Positions 1 through 5,181 of a stretch of DNA of 5,905 bases are shown piece by piece. Position 1 is the first letter of the stretch; every line of letters begins with the position of its first letter. The notes beneath the pieces are model-generated. The model was not told where the DNA came from. It worked only from the letters and a program-made list of their open reading frames with translations, and made no database searches. Made by a program: the position numbers and the translations under genes. Location of the stretch: contig JAKFXP010000017.1 of NCBI GenBank assembly GCA_021731325.1, positions 1-5,905 of the forward strand, in the 5' to 3' direction. The stretch is from Parcubacteria group bacterium (GTDB lineage Bacteria; Patescibacteriota; Minisyncoccia; Phycocordibacterales; UBA12088).

Positions 1-1984
1 TGGTTGGTGAGTAGTATTTTACACCGCGTAAGACTGGTTTTTGTCCAGGATCAAGTGGTTGAGGGGGGGTAAAATCCGGAGAATCTCCCCGTAGTTCAAA
101 ATACTTTTGCATAAACTCGTTCCACATTGGGGCAACAATAAAACCAGCAACTTTCTTCTCCATAGCGGTATTGTCATTGTTTCCCGCCCAAGCACCCACT
201 GCAATTTTTGGGGTATACCCAATAATCCATGTATCACGATAGTCGTTTGTGGTACCTGTTTTAACCGCCACTTCTCGGTTTTGAAAATGTAAAAAAGAAT
301 CCGCACCATATGCAGGAGTCCGTGCAGAATTATCTTTAAGGATATCAGTAATTGATCGAGCCACCTCTTGATCCAACACCTGTACTCCTTCGGGTTTATG
401 TTGTTCCAACATTTTTCCATCTACATCCTGAACCTCAGATATTGCGTTGATGGGAAACCGATACCCCTCACGAGCAAAGGTACCGTACGCACTTGTCATT
501 TCAAGGAGAGACACCTCACCACCCCCCAACACCAACGTCAAACCATATCGACGATAATCACCCAAAGTGGATATACCCATACTCCGCGCAGTTTCAATAG
601 TCTCTTTCATTCCTGCTAAATACATTGCTTTTACCGCAGGGATGTTGATGGATTGTGCCAATGCTTCGCGAAAAGTCATTGGTCCGCGGAATTTATCATC
701 ATAGTTACCGGGCGAATAACACTCCCCTTCAGTAGTAAGATTTGTCTTATCACAACCGGTAGAGAATTGGGTATGTACATCGTATACCACGGTCTCAGCG
801 GTATACCCTTTTTTGAGCGCGGCTGCATATGCAAATGGCTTAAAAGAAGACCCCGGCTGTCGCTTTGCGAGCCCGATATTATAATTTCCATCAATCTCTT
901 CATTAAAATAATCGCGCGAACCAACCATAACTAACACCCCTCCTGTTTCAGGATCAAGAGCCATCAATGAGGCATTTTCTGCGTTAAATTTTGTACTGTT
1001 TTCTGTTGCGTGCTCAAAAACAATTCGCTCAGCTTCTCGCTGAAGATCCCAATCTAGCGTGGTGATTACTTTGAGATTTGCTTGCGCAAGTTCACTATCT
1101 CCATACGTCTTAGAAAGCTCATTAATCACATAAAACACAAAATGAGGCGCTTTAATACTGGCACTGGTGTGTGGTCGAAAAGACACCTGTTCGTTTTTTG
1201 CACTCTCAAACTCTTCTTTGGTGATATAGTGCTGTTCTTGCATACGCGCAAGCACCACATTCTTTCGCTCCTCAAGGGCTTCTCGATTATTGCCGTGGGG
1301 GGAGTAGTAGGTCGGAGCTTGAGGAAGCGCTGCGACATAAGCACTTTCTGCCAGAGAAAGGTCTTTTGCAGACTTTCCAAAAAATCCCTGGCTTGCTTCC
1401 TCAACGCCGTATTTATTACCCCCATACGGAACCTCATTAAGATAGAGTTCCAATATCTCATCTTTACTCATCTCCCGCTCTAACTTAATAGCAAGCACCC
1501 ACTCCTTTAATTTTCGGGTCACTGTTTTTTCTCGAGAGAGAAGGGCATTCTTTATAATTTGCTGAGTGAGTGTTGAGCCACCTTGTCCACCAAGCAAATC
1601 ACCTTTTTGGAGATTTGTCACAATTGCGCGCAAAATAGCAAGTGGGTCAATACCAAAGTGGCTATAAAATCGATCATCTTCAATTGCGATAGTGGCATGC
1701 TTCACATGATCTGAAATTTCAGAAAGAGGAACCACGGTTCGGCGCACATCCTGATGCATGTCATATAACAAGACTTCTCCCGTTTTATCATAAATTTTTG
1801 TCGACTGTTCGTTCCGGTGTTGCTCAATAACATCAATGGTAGGCATGGTGAGGGTAGACATCCAAAGAAGGAAAATACCACTAAAAATAAGCCCACTAGC
1901 GATAATAAGTGCACCAATACCTATAAAAAAGCTTCGTACGGGGTGACGTTTTTGGTGAATGGGATGAGGGGGGGTATGAGGCAT
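1..1984 (-). CDS. mrcA: Class A penicillin-binding protein (PBP1A-type), C-terminus cut by window edge
   Basis: This is a bifunctional peptidoglycan synthase: a membrane-anchored enzyme that polymerises lipid II into glycan strands and cross-links the peptides outside the membrane. I read 661 residues without a stop; the C-terminus lies beyond base 1. Residues 1-17 are a Pro/His/basic cytoplasmic tail and about 18-41 a single membrane anchor. The GT51 glycosyltransferase domain shows EDDRFYSHFG (101-111, catalytic Glu102), GGSTLTQQ (135-142), RKLKE (157-161) and KDEILELYLNE (174-184). The transpeptidase domain shows the SxxK box at Ser379-Lys382, SIN at 445-447 and KTGTT at 575-579, so both active sites look intact. 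The ATG at 1984 is chosen because an in-frame TAG lies three codons upstream and it gives a normal anchor. No well-spaced Shine-Dalgarno is seen; an AGG sits only 1 nt from the ATG. The symbol is by analogy with the E. coli family, and the paralogue (PBP1A or 1B-like) is not resolved. Confidence 0.95.
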   Translation of the reverse strand, partial: MPHTPPHPIHQKRHPVRSFFIGIGALIIASGLIFSGIFLLWMSTLTMPTIDVIEQHRNEQSTKIYDKTGEVLLYDMHQDVRRTVVPLSEISDHVKHATIAIEDDRFYSHFGIDPLAILRAIVTNLQKGDLLGGQGGSTLTQQIIKNALLSREKTVTRKLKEWVLAIKLEREMSKDEILELYLNEVPYGGNKYGVEEASQGFFGKSAKDLSLAESAYVAALPQAPTYYSPHGNNREALEERKNVVLARMQEQHYITKEEFESAKNEQVSFRPHTSASIKAPHFVFYVINELSKTYGDSELAQANLKVITTLDWDLQREAERIVFEHATENSTKFNAENASLMALDPETGGVLVMVGSRDYFNEEIDGNYNIGLAKRQPGSSFKPFAYAAALKKGYTAETVVYDVHTQFSTGCDKTNLTTEGECYSPGNYDDKFRGPMTFREALAQSINIPAVKAMYLAGMKETIETARSMGISTLGDYRRYGLTLVLGGGEVSLLEMTSAYGTFAREGYRFPINAISEVQDVDGKMLEQHKPEGVQVLDQEVARSITDILKDNSARTPAYGADSFLHFQNREVAVKTGTTNDYRDTWIIGYTPKIAVGAWAGNNDNTAMEKKVAGFIVAPMWNEFMQKYFELRGDSPDFTPPQPLDPGQKPVLRGVKYYSPT

Positions 1985-1992
1985 ACCTGTCT

Positions 1993-2001
1993 ATAGTAAC
2001 A
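1993..2001 (-). promoter_or_regulatory. Candidate extended -10 promoter for the PBP gene
   Basis: On the minus strand TGTTACTAT fits an extended -10 element (TGn + TACTAT). It ends 8 nt before the PBP ATG, so transcription would start at or almost at the start codon, giving a leaderless or nearly leaderless mRNA. A TTGACA box (2003-2008) sits just upstream but is only 4 bp from this -10, too close to be its -35. It would instead pair with a poor TATGCC 17 bp downstream that overlaps the ATG. The assignment is a pattern match only. Confidence 0.4.
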
Positions 2002-2066
2002 TTGTCAAACTGCTTAAGCTATGGGAATGTGTTTCTCCACACCTCAGGGTCTATTGGAGGTTGGGG

Positions 2067-2103
2067 TACTAAAAAGGCCAGTACAGTGCTGGCCTTTTTA
2101 GTA
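2067..2103 (-). terminator. Strong intrinsic terminator after the acidic small gene, probably bidirectional
   Basis: A perfect 15-bp inverted repeat, TACTAAAAAGGCCAG (2067-2081) and its complement (2089-2103), encloses a 7-nt loop. On the minus strand the GC-rich stem GGCCAG/CTGGCC is followed by TTTTT, and it starts 11 bp after the stop of the acidic gene, so it most likely ends that transcript before the PBP promoter. The A-tract on the other arm makes it symmetrical, so it could also stop plus-strand transcription leaking out of the region antisense to the PBP gene. Confidence 0.88.
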
Positions 2104-2114
2104 TGATTACGTAC

Positions 2115-2300
2115 TTACTCCTCGCTATCGTAATCATCATCCAACTCCTCCTCATCTTCATCACCTAATACATCATCACCCAACAAAGCATCGTCGCCAT
2201 CAAGATCATCATCCAACTCTTCTTCTTCAGGAAGTGCTACATCATCCAAATCTTCATCAGAAGCTCGAATGAATAGTTCTCCTTCAAGGTATGTTGCCAT
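2115..2300 (-). CDS. Small, highly acidic hypothetical protein (61 aa)
   Basis: I do not recognise this protein. It starts with a short mixed segment (MATYLEGELFIRASDEDL), then becomes almost pure Asp/Glu/Leu/Gly. By my count 31 of 61 residues are Asp or Glu and the only basic residue is Arg12. There is no signal peptide, membrane segment or cysteine, so a soluble, largely disordered cytoplasmic protein is likely. The acidic tail resembles that of nucleic-acid mimics or of the RNA polymerase delta subunit, but no folded domain supports either name. It is treated as a real gene because it has an ATG start, TAA stop, a strong terminator 11 bp downstream and its own intergenic space upstream with a TATAAA box (2322-2327). 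No clear Shine-Dalgarno is present; AGTGAG about 10 nt before the ATG is the nearest purine-rich run. Confidence 0.72.
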   Translation of the reverse strand: MATYLEGELFIRASDEDLDDVALPEEEELDDDLDGDDALLGDDVLGDEDEEELDDDYDSEE

Positions 2301-2321
2301 ACTACACTCACTAAATTAATG

Positions 2322-2327
2322 TTTATA
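2322..2327 (-). promoter_or_regulatory. Candidate -10 box for the acidic small gene
   Basis: TATAAA on the minus strand lies 21 nt before the ATG of the acidic gene and would give a leader of about 14 nt. The hexamer 17 bp upstream (TGCGCA) is a poor -35, so support is weak. Confidence 0.3.
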
Positions 2328-2345
2328 AGAAAGCGGTAGGCCGCT
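2328..2345 (-). terminator. Weak possible terminator downstream of ruvC
   Basis: On the minus strand AGCGG-CCTA-CCGCT forms a 5-bp GC-rich stem with a 4-nt loop, followed by TTCTT. It lies 53 bp past the ruvC stop and just before the putative promoter of the acidic gene, a sensible place to end the ruvC transcript. The stem is short and the T tract is broken by a C, so it may be inefficient or fortuitous. Confidence 0.4.
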
Positions 2346-2398
2346 GCGCACTATTTTTACCAAATGAGAAGAAAATATGCAAGGGGGGATACCACCAG

Positions 2399-2896
2399 TT
2401 ACAAAGTAGGACGAGTTGCGCTTGCAGTCAATGCAATAGCAATAGCATCAAACTCATCATCGTACGTTATGGTACCCACTACTTCAATAAGGCGAGGAAC
2501 CATCCGCATAACCTGTTGTTTTGTGGCACGACCATCTCCTGCAATGGCCACCTTCACCTCATTAGGGCCAAATTCCCGTACCACAAGATTATGGAGTGTG
2601 GCCACATAGAGTAACATACCACGTACTTCCGCAACCCGCATGGCCGTTTTTTGATTTGAAGTAAAGAACAACTTCTCAAGCGCGCATACGGTGGGAGAAA
2701 AACGCTGGATTAATCCCTCAAACTCTTGACCAATAGCTTGTAACCGGACTTCAAATACATCACGTGCTGGTGTTTTAAAGCACTCAGAGAACAACAACAC
2801 TTCTTTTCGCCCAGGTTCATGAGAAATAATGGAAAATCCACACCGCTCATATCCGGGGTCGACACCAATAATAATAGAAGGTGATTGAGGTATCAT
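2399..2896 (-). CDS. ruvC: Holliday junction resolvase RuvC
   Basis: RuvC is the dimeric endonuclease that cuts four-way DNA junctions after branch migration by RuvAB, completing homologous recombination and rescuing stalled forks. The 165-residue product matches the usual family length. All four metal-binding carboxylates are in place: Asp13 in GVDPG, Glu74 in CALEKLFF, and Asp147 and Asp150 in DDEFDAIAIAL. The segment KTAMRVAEVRGM (83-94) is also typical of the family. The reading frame stays open 22 codons further upstream, but the start at 2896 is preferred because it sits just before the conserved first strand (SPSIIIGVDPG) and overlaps the stop of the upstream small gene as ATGA, implying translational coupling. 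No Shine-Dalgarno is seen. RuvB is about 1 kb away on the same strand with the pilin pair in between; RuvA is not in the window. Confidence 0.95.
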   Translation of the reverse strand: MIPQSPSIIIGVDPGYERCGFSIISHEPGRKEVLLFSECFKTPARDVFEVRLQAIGQEFEGLIQRFSPTVCALEKLFFTSNQKTAMRVAEVRGMLLYVATLHNLVVREFGPNEVKVAIAGDGRATKQQVMRMVPRLIEVVGTITYDDEFDAIAIALTASATRPTL

Positions 2897-3078
2897 AATA
2901 TATGCTCGCACAACACCCACCCAACAACAGTAAGTGCCGTCAGAAGCGCCACAAGCGCCCACAAGCGCCTCACACCACCAAACGTCCTATATAGGGCATA
3001 TTCCAACCACCACCACCTAGGCGCCCGTAGAAGAGGTGTTGATGTGGTGAGTGAAATTGGCTGTTCCATGATGTTCAT
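2893..3078 (-). CDS. Small single-pass membrane protein upstream of and overlapping ruvC (61 aa)
   Basis: I do not recognise this protein. Residues 1-17 are polar. Residues 18-38 hold an Arg/Trp-rich segment (RAPRWWWLEY, then RTFGGVRR). One membrane helix follows (about 39-56, LWALVALLTALTVVGWVL) with a five-residue tail CEHIL. The positive charges before the helix predict an N-in, C-out orientation. It is accepted as a likely gene because its TGA overlaps the ruvC ATG by four bases (ATGA), the usual geometry of coupled genes, and because an extended -10 box lies directly upstream. The start could be Met1 (3078) or Met4 (3069). No Shine-Dalgarno is visible; the region just upstream is CT-rich. 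The alternative is that it is only an open leader for ruvC. Any role in recombination would be a guess. Confidence 0.55.
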   Translation of the reverse strand: MNIMEQPISLTTSTPLLRAPRWWWLEYALYRTFGGVRRLWALVALLTALTVVGWVLCEHIL

Positions 3079-3085
3079 AAGGTTT

Positions 3086-3094
3086 ATAGTATCA
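3086..3094 (-). promoter_or_regulatory. Candidate extended -10 promoter for the small membrane gene and ruvC
   Basis: On the minus strand TGATACTAT fits TGn + TACTAT, the same core as in front of the PBP gene. It ends 7 nt before the ATG at 3078, so a transcript would start at about the start codon. No good -35 lies 17 bp upstream, which an extended -10 can tolerate. It is one half of a divergent promoter region with the pilin promoter. Confidence 0.42.
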
Positions 3095-3156
3095 GGAGGG
3101 TTTCGATAAGTAGTATCCTAACCAACTTAACTCTAACAAACATGTGATTTATCGTA

Positions 3157-3185
3157 CAGACAATTAATAGTGTGGGGGGTATACT
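3157..3185 (+). promoter_or_regulatory. Candidate promoter for the tandem pilin-like genes
   Basis: CAGACA (3157-3162, 4 of 6 matches to TTGACA) is followed after exactly 17 bp by TATACT (3180-3185, 5 of 6 matches to TATAAT). The -10 ends 8 nt before the ATG at 3194, so the predicted start of transcription falls within a few bases of the start codon. The spacer holds a G6 run (3174-3179) that could be mistaken for a Shine-Dalgarno, but it would lie upstream of the predicted transcript. Confidence 0.55.
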
Positions 3186-3193
3186 ATATTCAT

Positions 3194-3541
3194 ATGAAAA
3201 GAGTAGGGTATATATTAACCATATTAGTACCAGTAGCTGACATCCACGCAGCGAGTGTACAGTGGATTGATGACCTAGTTTCTGGGTCAGAAAGTGTTAT
3301 TGGCAACTTTATAATCCCCACCCTCTCCGTGCTTGCAACGACACTATTCCTTTGGGGATGTGTGCAATTTATTATGAGCGCGGGAGATGAAAAAGTTCGT
3401 GGTGAAGGGAAACAAAAAATGATGTGGGGGATTGTTGGTCTCTTTGTACTGGTGACAGTCTGGGGACTTGTTGCGATGCTTACCCAAGTGGTTGGGGTGA
3501 CCCCAGTCACTAATGTAAGCGCTCCCGGTTTTAACGTTTAA
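3194..3541 (+). CDS. TrbC/VirB2-like two-helix pilin-type membrane protein, copy A
   Basis: This 115-residue protein has the build of VirB2/TrbC conjugative pilins. Residues 1-20 resemble a signal peptide ending in IHAA. A first hydrophobic helix spans about 39-62, a short charged loop 63-76 (AGDEKVRGEGKQKM) and a second helix about 77-101. A Thr/Val/Pro-rich tail follows. VirB2 proteins sit in the inner membrane with the loop in the cytoplasm and may be extracted to build pili. In CPR genomes such proteins are common, often in tandem, and their exact role is unsettled. The ATG at 3194 is chosen over an in-frame GTG at 3170 because the GTG lies upstream of the predicted -10 and would add residues ahead of the signal sequence. 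Residues 51-85 are identical to residues 57-91 of copy B. There is no Shine-Dalgarno. No VirB4, VirB6 or coupling-protein gene is in view, so a link to a secretion machine is not shown. Confidence 0.85.
   Translation: MKRVGYILTILVPVADIHAASVQWIDDLVSGSESVIGNFIIPTLSVLATTLFLWGCVQFIMSAGDEKVRGEGKQKMMWGIVGLFVLVTVWGLVAMLTQVVGVTPVTNVSAPGFNV
3342..3447 (+). repeat. 106-bp near-identical direct repeat, copy 1 (pilin core)
   Basis: This block matches 3716-3821 at a fixed offset of 374 bp, with one difference in 106 positions (A at 3358, G at 3732), which is silent (GGA/GGG glycine). It encodes the end of helix 1, the charged loop and most of helix 2. Identity falls sharply on both sides. Confidence 0.97.
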
Positions 3542-3549
3542 TATATATC

Positions 3550-3921
3550 ATGGTTCAAAAAATATTTTTTTGGGTAGTTGGTGTCGGGGGGATTTTCTTT
3601 GGTAACCTTCTGGTTACGTATGCGGCGCCAGATTTAGGATGGTTCGCACTCATGGCTACTGAGGTGTACAACGTACTACAAACCATTATTCCAACTCTGG
3701 TCGCCCTCGCCCTCGCACTATTCCTTTGGGGGTGTGTGCAATTTATTATGAGCGCGGGAGATGAAAAAGTTCGTGGTGAAGGGAAACAAAAAATGATGTG
3801 GGGGATTGTTGGTCTCTTTGTGATTGTGTCAGTGTGGGGTTTGGTAGCGCTCATATCAGAAATAACCGACATAGGTCCAACTAACACCATCAGGGCACCC
3901 CAAGCTATATTTAATTCTTAA
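3550..3921 (+). CDS. TrbC/VirB2-like two-helix pilin-type membrane protein, copy B
   Basis: This 123-residue paralogue of the preceding gene begins after an 8-nt spacer (TATATATC), so the two are almost certainly co-transcribed. Residues 1-26 form a signal peptide ending in VTYAA. Helix 1 spans about 45-68, the charged loop about 69-82 (AGDEKVRGEGKQKM) and helix 2 about 83-104, followed by a polar tail. The core is the same as in copy A, but the signal peptides, the stretch before helix 1 and the tails differ greatly, as expected if the exposed ends have diverged while the core is kept uniform. There is no Shine-Dalgarno; TTTAAT 7 nt before the ATG may be a chance -10 in AT-rich DNA, so coupling to copy A is the simpler idea. 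Its last 11 bases overlap the end of ruvB on the other strand. It is probably a membrane-resident or pilus subunit working with copy A. Confidence 0.85.
   Translation: MVQKIFFWVVGVGGIFFGNLLVTYAAPDLGWFALMATEVYNVLQTIIPTLVALALALFLWGCVQFIMSAGDEKVRGEGKQKMMWGIVGLFVIVSVWGLVALISEITDIGPTNTIRAPQAIFNS
3716..3821 (+). repeat. 106-bp near-identical direct repeat, copy 2 (pilin core)
   Basis: This is the partner of 3342-3447, with 105 of 106 bases identical. The boundaries lie inside the two coding regions rather than at gene ends, which argues against a simple, very recent whole-gene duplication. Confidence 0.97.
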
Positions 3922-4933
3922 AAAAGGGGAGGGTTGGAGGAATGGTTCCTGGTCGTACATGCTCAACTCCTCGCGCAGTCACCACGCGTCCTCTCGGTGT
4001 TCGTTCTAAAAGTCCCATACGTATCAAATACGGCTCATACACCTCTGCAATAGTCGCCTCCTCTTCGGCAGTTGCTGCCGCAATAGTATTGAGGCCAACC
4101 GGTCCTCCATTAAATTTTTCTACCATCGTGGTCAAGATGTGCCTATCGGCATATTGAAGTCCTAAAGTGTCAAACCCAAGTAATTGAAACGCCTCTTCAG
4201 CAAGTTCGAGGGTGAGTGGAGTTTTCCGCACCTGTGCCAAATCACGACATCGTTTTAGTAGGTAGTTGGCGGTGCGGGGGGTAAATCTGCTTCGTGCAGC
4301 GATAATGGGTATGGCCGCAGCATCAATGGGAACATCCAAGATAGTTGCAGACCGTTCGATAATACGCTGAATTTCTTCAAGGGTATAAAATTCAAGTCGG
4401 AATACCCCTCCTGAAAATCGAGAACGGAGGGGTGCGGAGAGAAGGGCGATTCGGGTGGTGGCTGCAACGAGTGTGAAGGGAGGTAGCTCAAGTTGTATGG
4501 TGCGTGCAGAAGGACCTTTGCCGATAATAATATCCAACACCCCCGCTTCAAGGGCAGGATACAACACCTCCTCCACCGTCTTATTGAGGCGGTGGATTTC
4601 GTCAATAAACAATATGTCATTTTTGCCGAGGTTGGTAAGAATGGCAGCCAAATCACCCACTCGTTCGATTGCAGGCCCAGAACTTATTTTCATAGAAACC
4701 CCTAACTCGCGAGCGATGAGGTGTGCGAGGGTTGTTTTTCCGAGGCCAGGTGGCCCATACAAAAGCAAGTGTTCTGGCGCATGGCCACGTTCAGCCGCTG
4801 CGCTCAACAAAATACGGAGATTGTTTTTAACCCCTTCTTGACCAATATACTCATCCCACGCGCTTGGGCGAAGGGTTTTGTCCAACCACAAATCAGTTGC
4901 TTGTCCACCCCCTCCCTCAGAATTAGTTGACAT
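3911..4933 (-). CDS. ruvB: Holliday junction branch-migration ATPase RuvB
   Basis: RuvB is the AAA+ motor that, with RuvA, drives branch migration at Holliday junctions. The 340-residue length is normal. Visible motifs are Walker A GPPGLGKTT (60-68, Lys66), Walker B LFIDEIH (108-114), sensor 1 AATT (157-160), the arginine-finger region APLRSRF (167-173, Arg170), sensor 2 TPRTANYLLKR (218-228), and the DNA-binding winged-helix domain with FNGGPVGLNTIAAA and LLERTPRGR. Two details differ from the E. coli protein: RFSGGVFRLEFY has one more residue than RFGIVQRLEFY after the arginine finger, and the Gly before sensor 2 TPR is Phe. The ATG at 4933 is chosen over an in-frame TTG at 4954 because family N-termini are short and unstructured. 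No Shine-Dalgarno or convincing promoter is seen. The stop lies inside the convergent pilin gene. Confidence 0.97.
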   Translation of the reverse strand: MSTNSEGGGGQATDLWLDKTLRPSAWDEYIGQEGVKNNLRILLSAAAERGHAPEHLLLYGPPGLGKTTLAHLIARELGVSMKISSGPAIERVGDLAAILTNLGKNDILFIDEIHRLNKTVEEVLYPALEAGVLDIIIGKGPSARTIQLELPPFTLVAATTRIALLSAPLRSRFSGGVFRLEFYTLEEIQRIIERSATILDVPIDAAAIPIIAARSRFTPRTANYLLKRCRDLAQVRKTPLTLELAEEAFQLLGFDTLGLQYADRHILTTMVEKFNGGPVGLNTIAAATAEEEATIAEVYEPYLIRMGLLERTPRGRVVTARGVEHVRPGTIPPTLPFFKN

Positions 4934-4968
4934 AATGAATAGTCTATGATACAATACCTTTCAAGTTG

Positions 4969-5181
4969 TTACTTATACATCCCATAGTACCAGTTGGGTT
5001 CTGAACCCCCAACGTGACAGAACTGCGCTTGCGCGGTAACGGGTACTCCGCGAGGACCTTCTGGGTCCCCCACTTTTAGGGTCGCACACACATAATGATT
5101 TGTGGGTGGGGTGTTAAAAGTGTGGGATTCTGGGACACTCCTTAGCAGAGTAACTGCTTTTAGATTTCTAAAATGTGTCAC
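4969..5181 (-). CDS. Possible small protein or pilin-tail remnant between pilB and ruvB
   Basis: The 297-bp gap between ruvB and pilB (4934-5230) has no certain gene, but one minus-strand frame is open right across it and ends in TAA at 4969. It has no ATG within the gap; the GTG at 5181 would give 70 residues. The last 40 or so read like ordinary protein with balanced codons: NHYVCATLK, then FCHV about 20 residues later and NWYYGMYK at the end. A Tyr-x-Cys-Ala-x-Leu segment followed by a second Cys recalls the disulphide-bounded tail of CPR type IV pilins, and pilB is next door, but no N-terminal pilin helix is present. It could be a real small gene, the decayed 3' end of a pilin gene, or a chance open frame continuing from a shadow of pilB. 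Confidence 0.3.
   Translation of the reverse strand: MTHFRNLKAVTLLRSVPESHTFNTPPTNHYVCATLKVGDPEGPRGVPVTAQAQFCHVGGSEPNWYYGMYK
5115..5139 (-). terminator. Weak possible terminator downstream of pilB
   Basis: On the minus strand AGTGT and ACACT (5-bp stem, 11-nt loop) are followed by TTTT, about 90 bp after the pilB stop. The stem is short and the loop large, so this is only a candidate. If the 4969-5181 frame is a gene, the site lies inside it. Confidence 0.2.

Noticed and set aside
1082..1483. 133-residue plus-strand open frame (with other open frames in 19-1917)
   Set aside because: All lie in other frames of the PBP gene, whose glycosyltransferase and transpeptidase motifs are continuous in one frame.
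2364..2609. 81-residue plus-strand open frame
   Set aside because: It is antisense to ruvC, whose catalytic residues and length are intact, and it has no promoter or recognisable protein features.
2897..2962. RuvC extended N-terminally by 22 residues from a GTG
   Set aside because: The extension is not family-like and would overlap the small membrane gene extensively. The ATG at 2896 fits the conserved N-terminus and the ATGA junction.
2944..2969. Three AAGCGCC copies spaced 9-10 bp apart
   Set aside because: They encode the repetitive Leu-Trp-Ala-Leu-Val-Ala-Leu helix of the small membrane protein and are too short and few for a CRISPR or iteron array.
2885..3109. 74-residue plus-strand open frame
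   Set aside because: It is antisense to the small membrane gene and the start of ruvC. The minus-strand frame has the ATGA coupling and a clear membrane helix, while this one is His/Arg-rich without structure.
3170..3193. GTG start eight codons upstream for pilin copy A
   Set aside because: It lies upstream of the predicted -10 box and would put extra residues before the signal peptide.
4255..4841. Overlapping open frames on both strands inside ruvB
   Set aside because: RuvB motifs run uninterrupted from Walker A to the winged helix in a different frame, so these are shadows.
4934..4954. TTG start seven codons upstream for ruvB
   Set aside because: An AAAGG run lies only 2 nt from the TTG, too close for a normal Shine-Dalgarno, and the ATG at 4933 gives a family-typical N-terminus.
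4993..5013. tRNA T-arm-like sequence GGTTC within GTTGGG...CCCAAC
   Set aside because: The loop is 9 nt rather than 7 and there is no acceptor stem, anticodon arm or D arm around it.
5144..5160. Plus-strand AGCAG/CTGCT hairpin followed by TTT
   Set aside because: There is no plus-strand gene upstream for it to terminate, the stem is 5 bp and the T tract is short.
5158..5173. AT-rich inverted repeat TTTTAGATTTCTAAAA
   Set aside because: The stem is nearly all A/T with a tiny loop and is not followed by a T tract after a GC stem, so it is not a convincing terminator.
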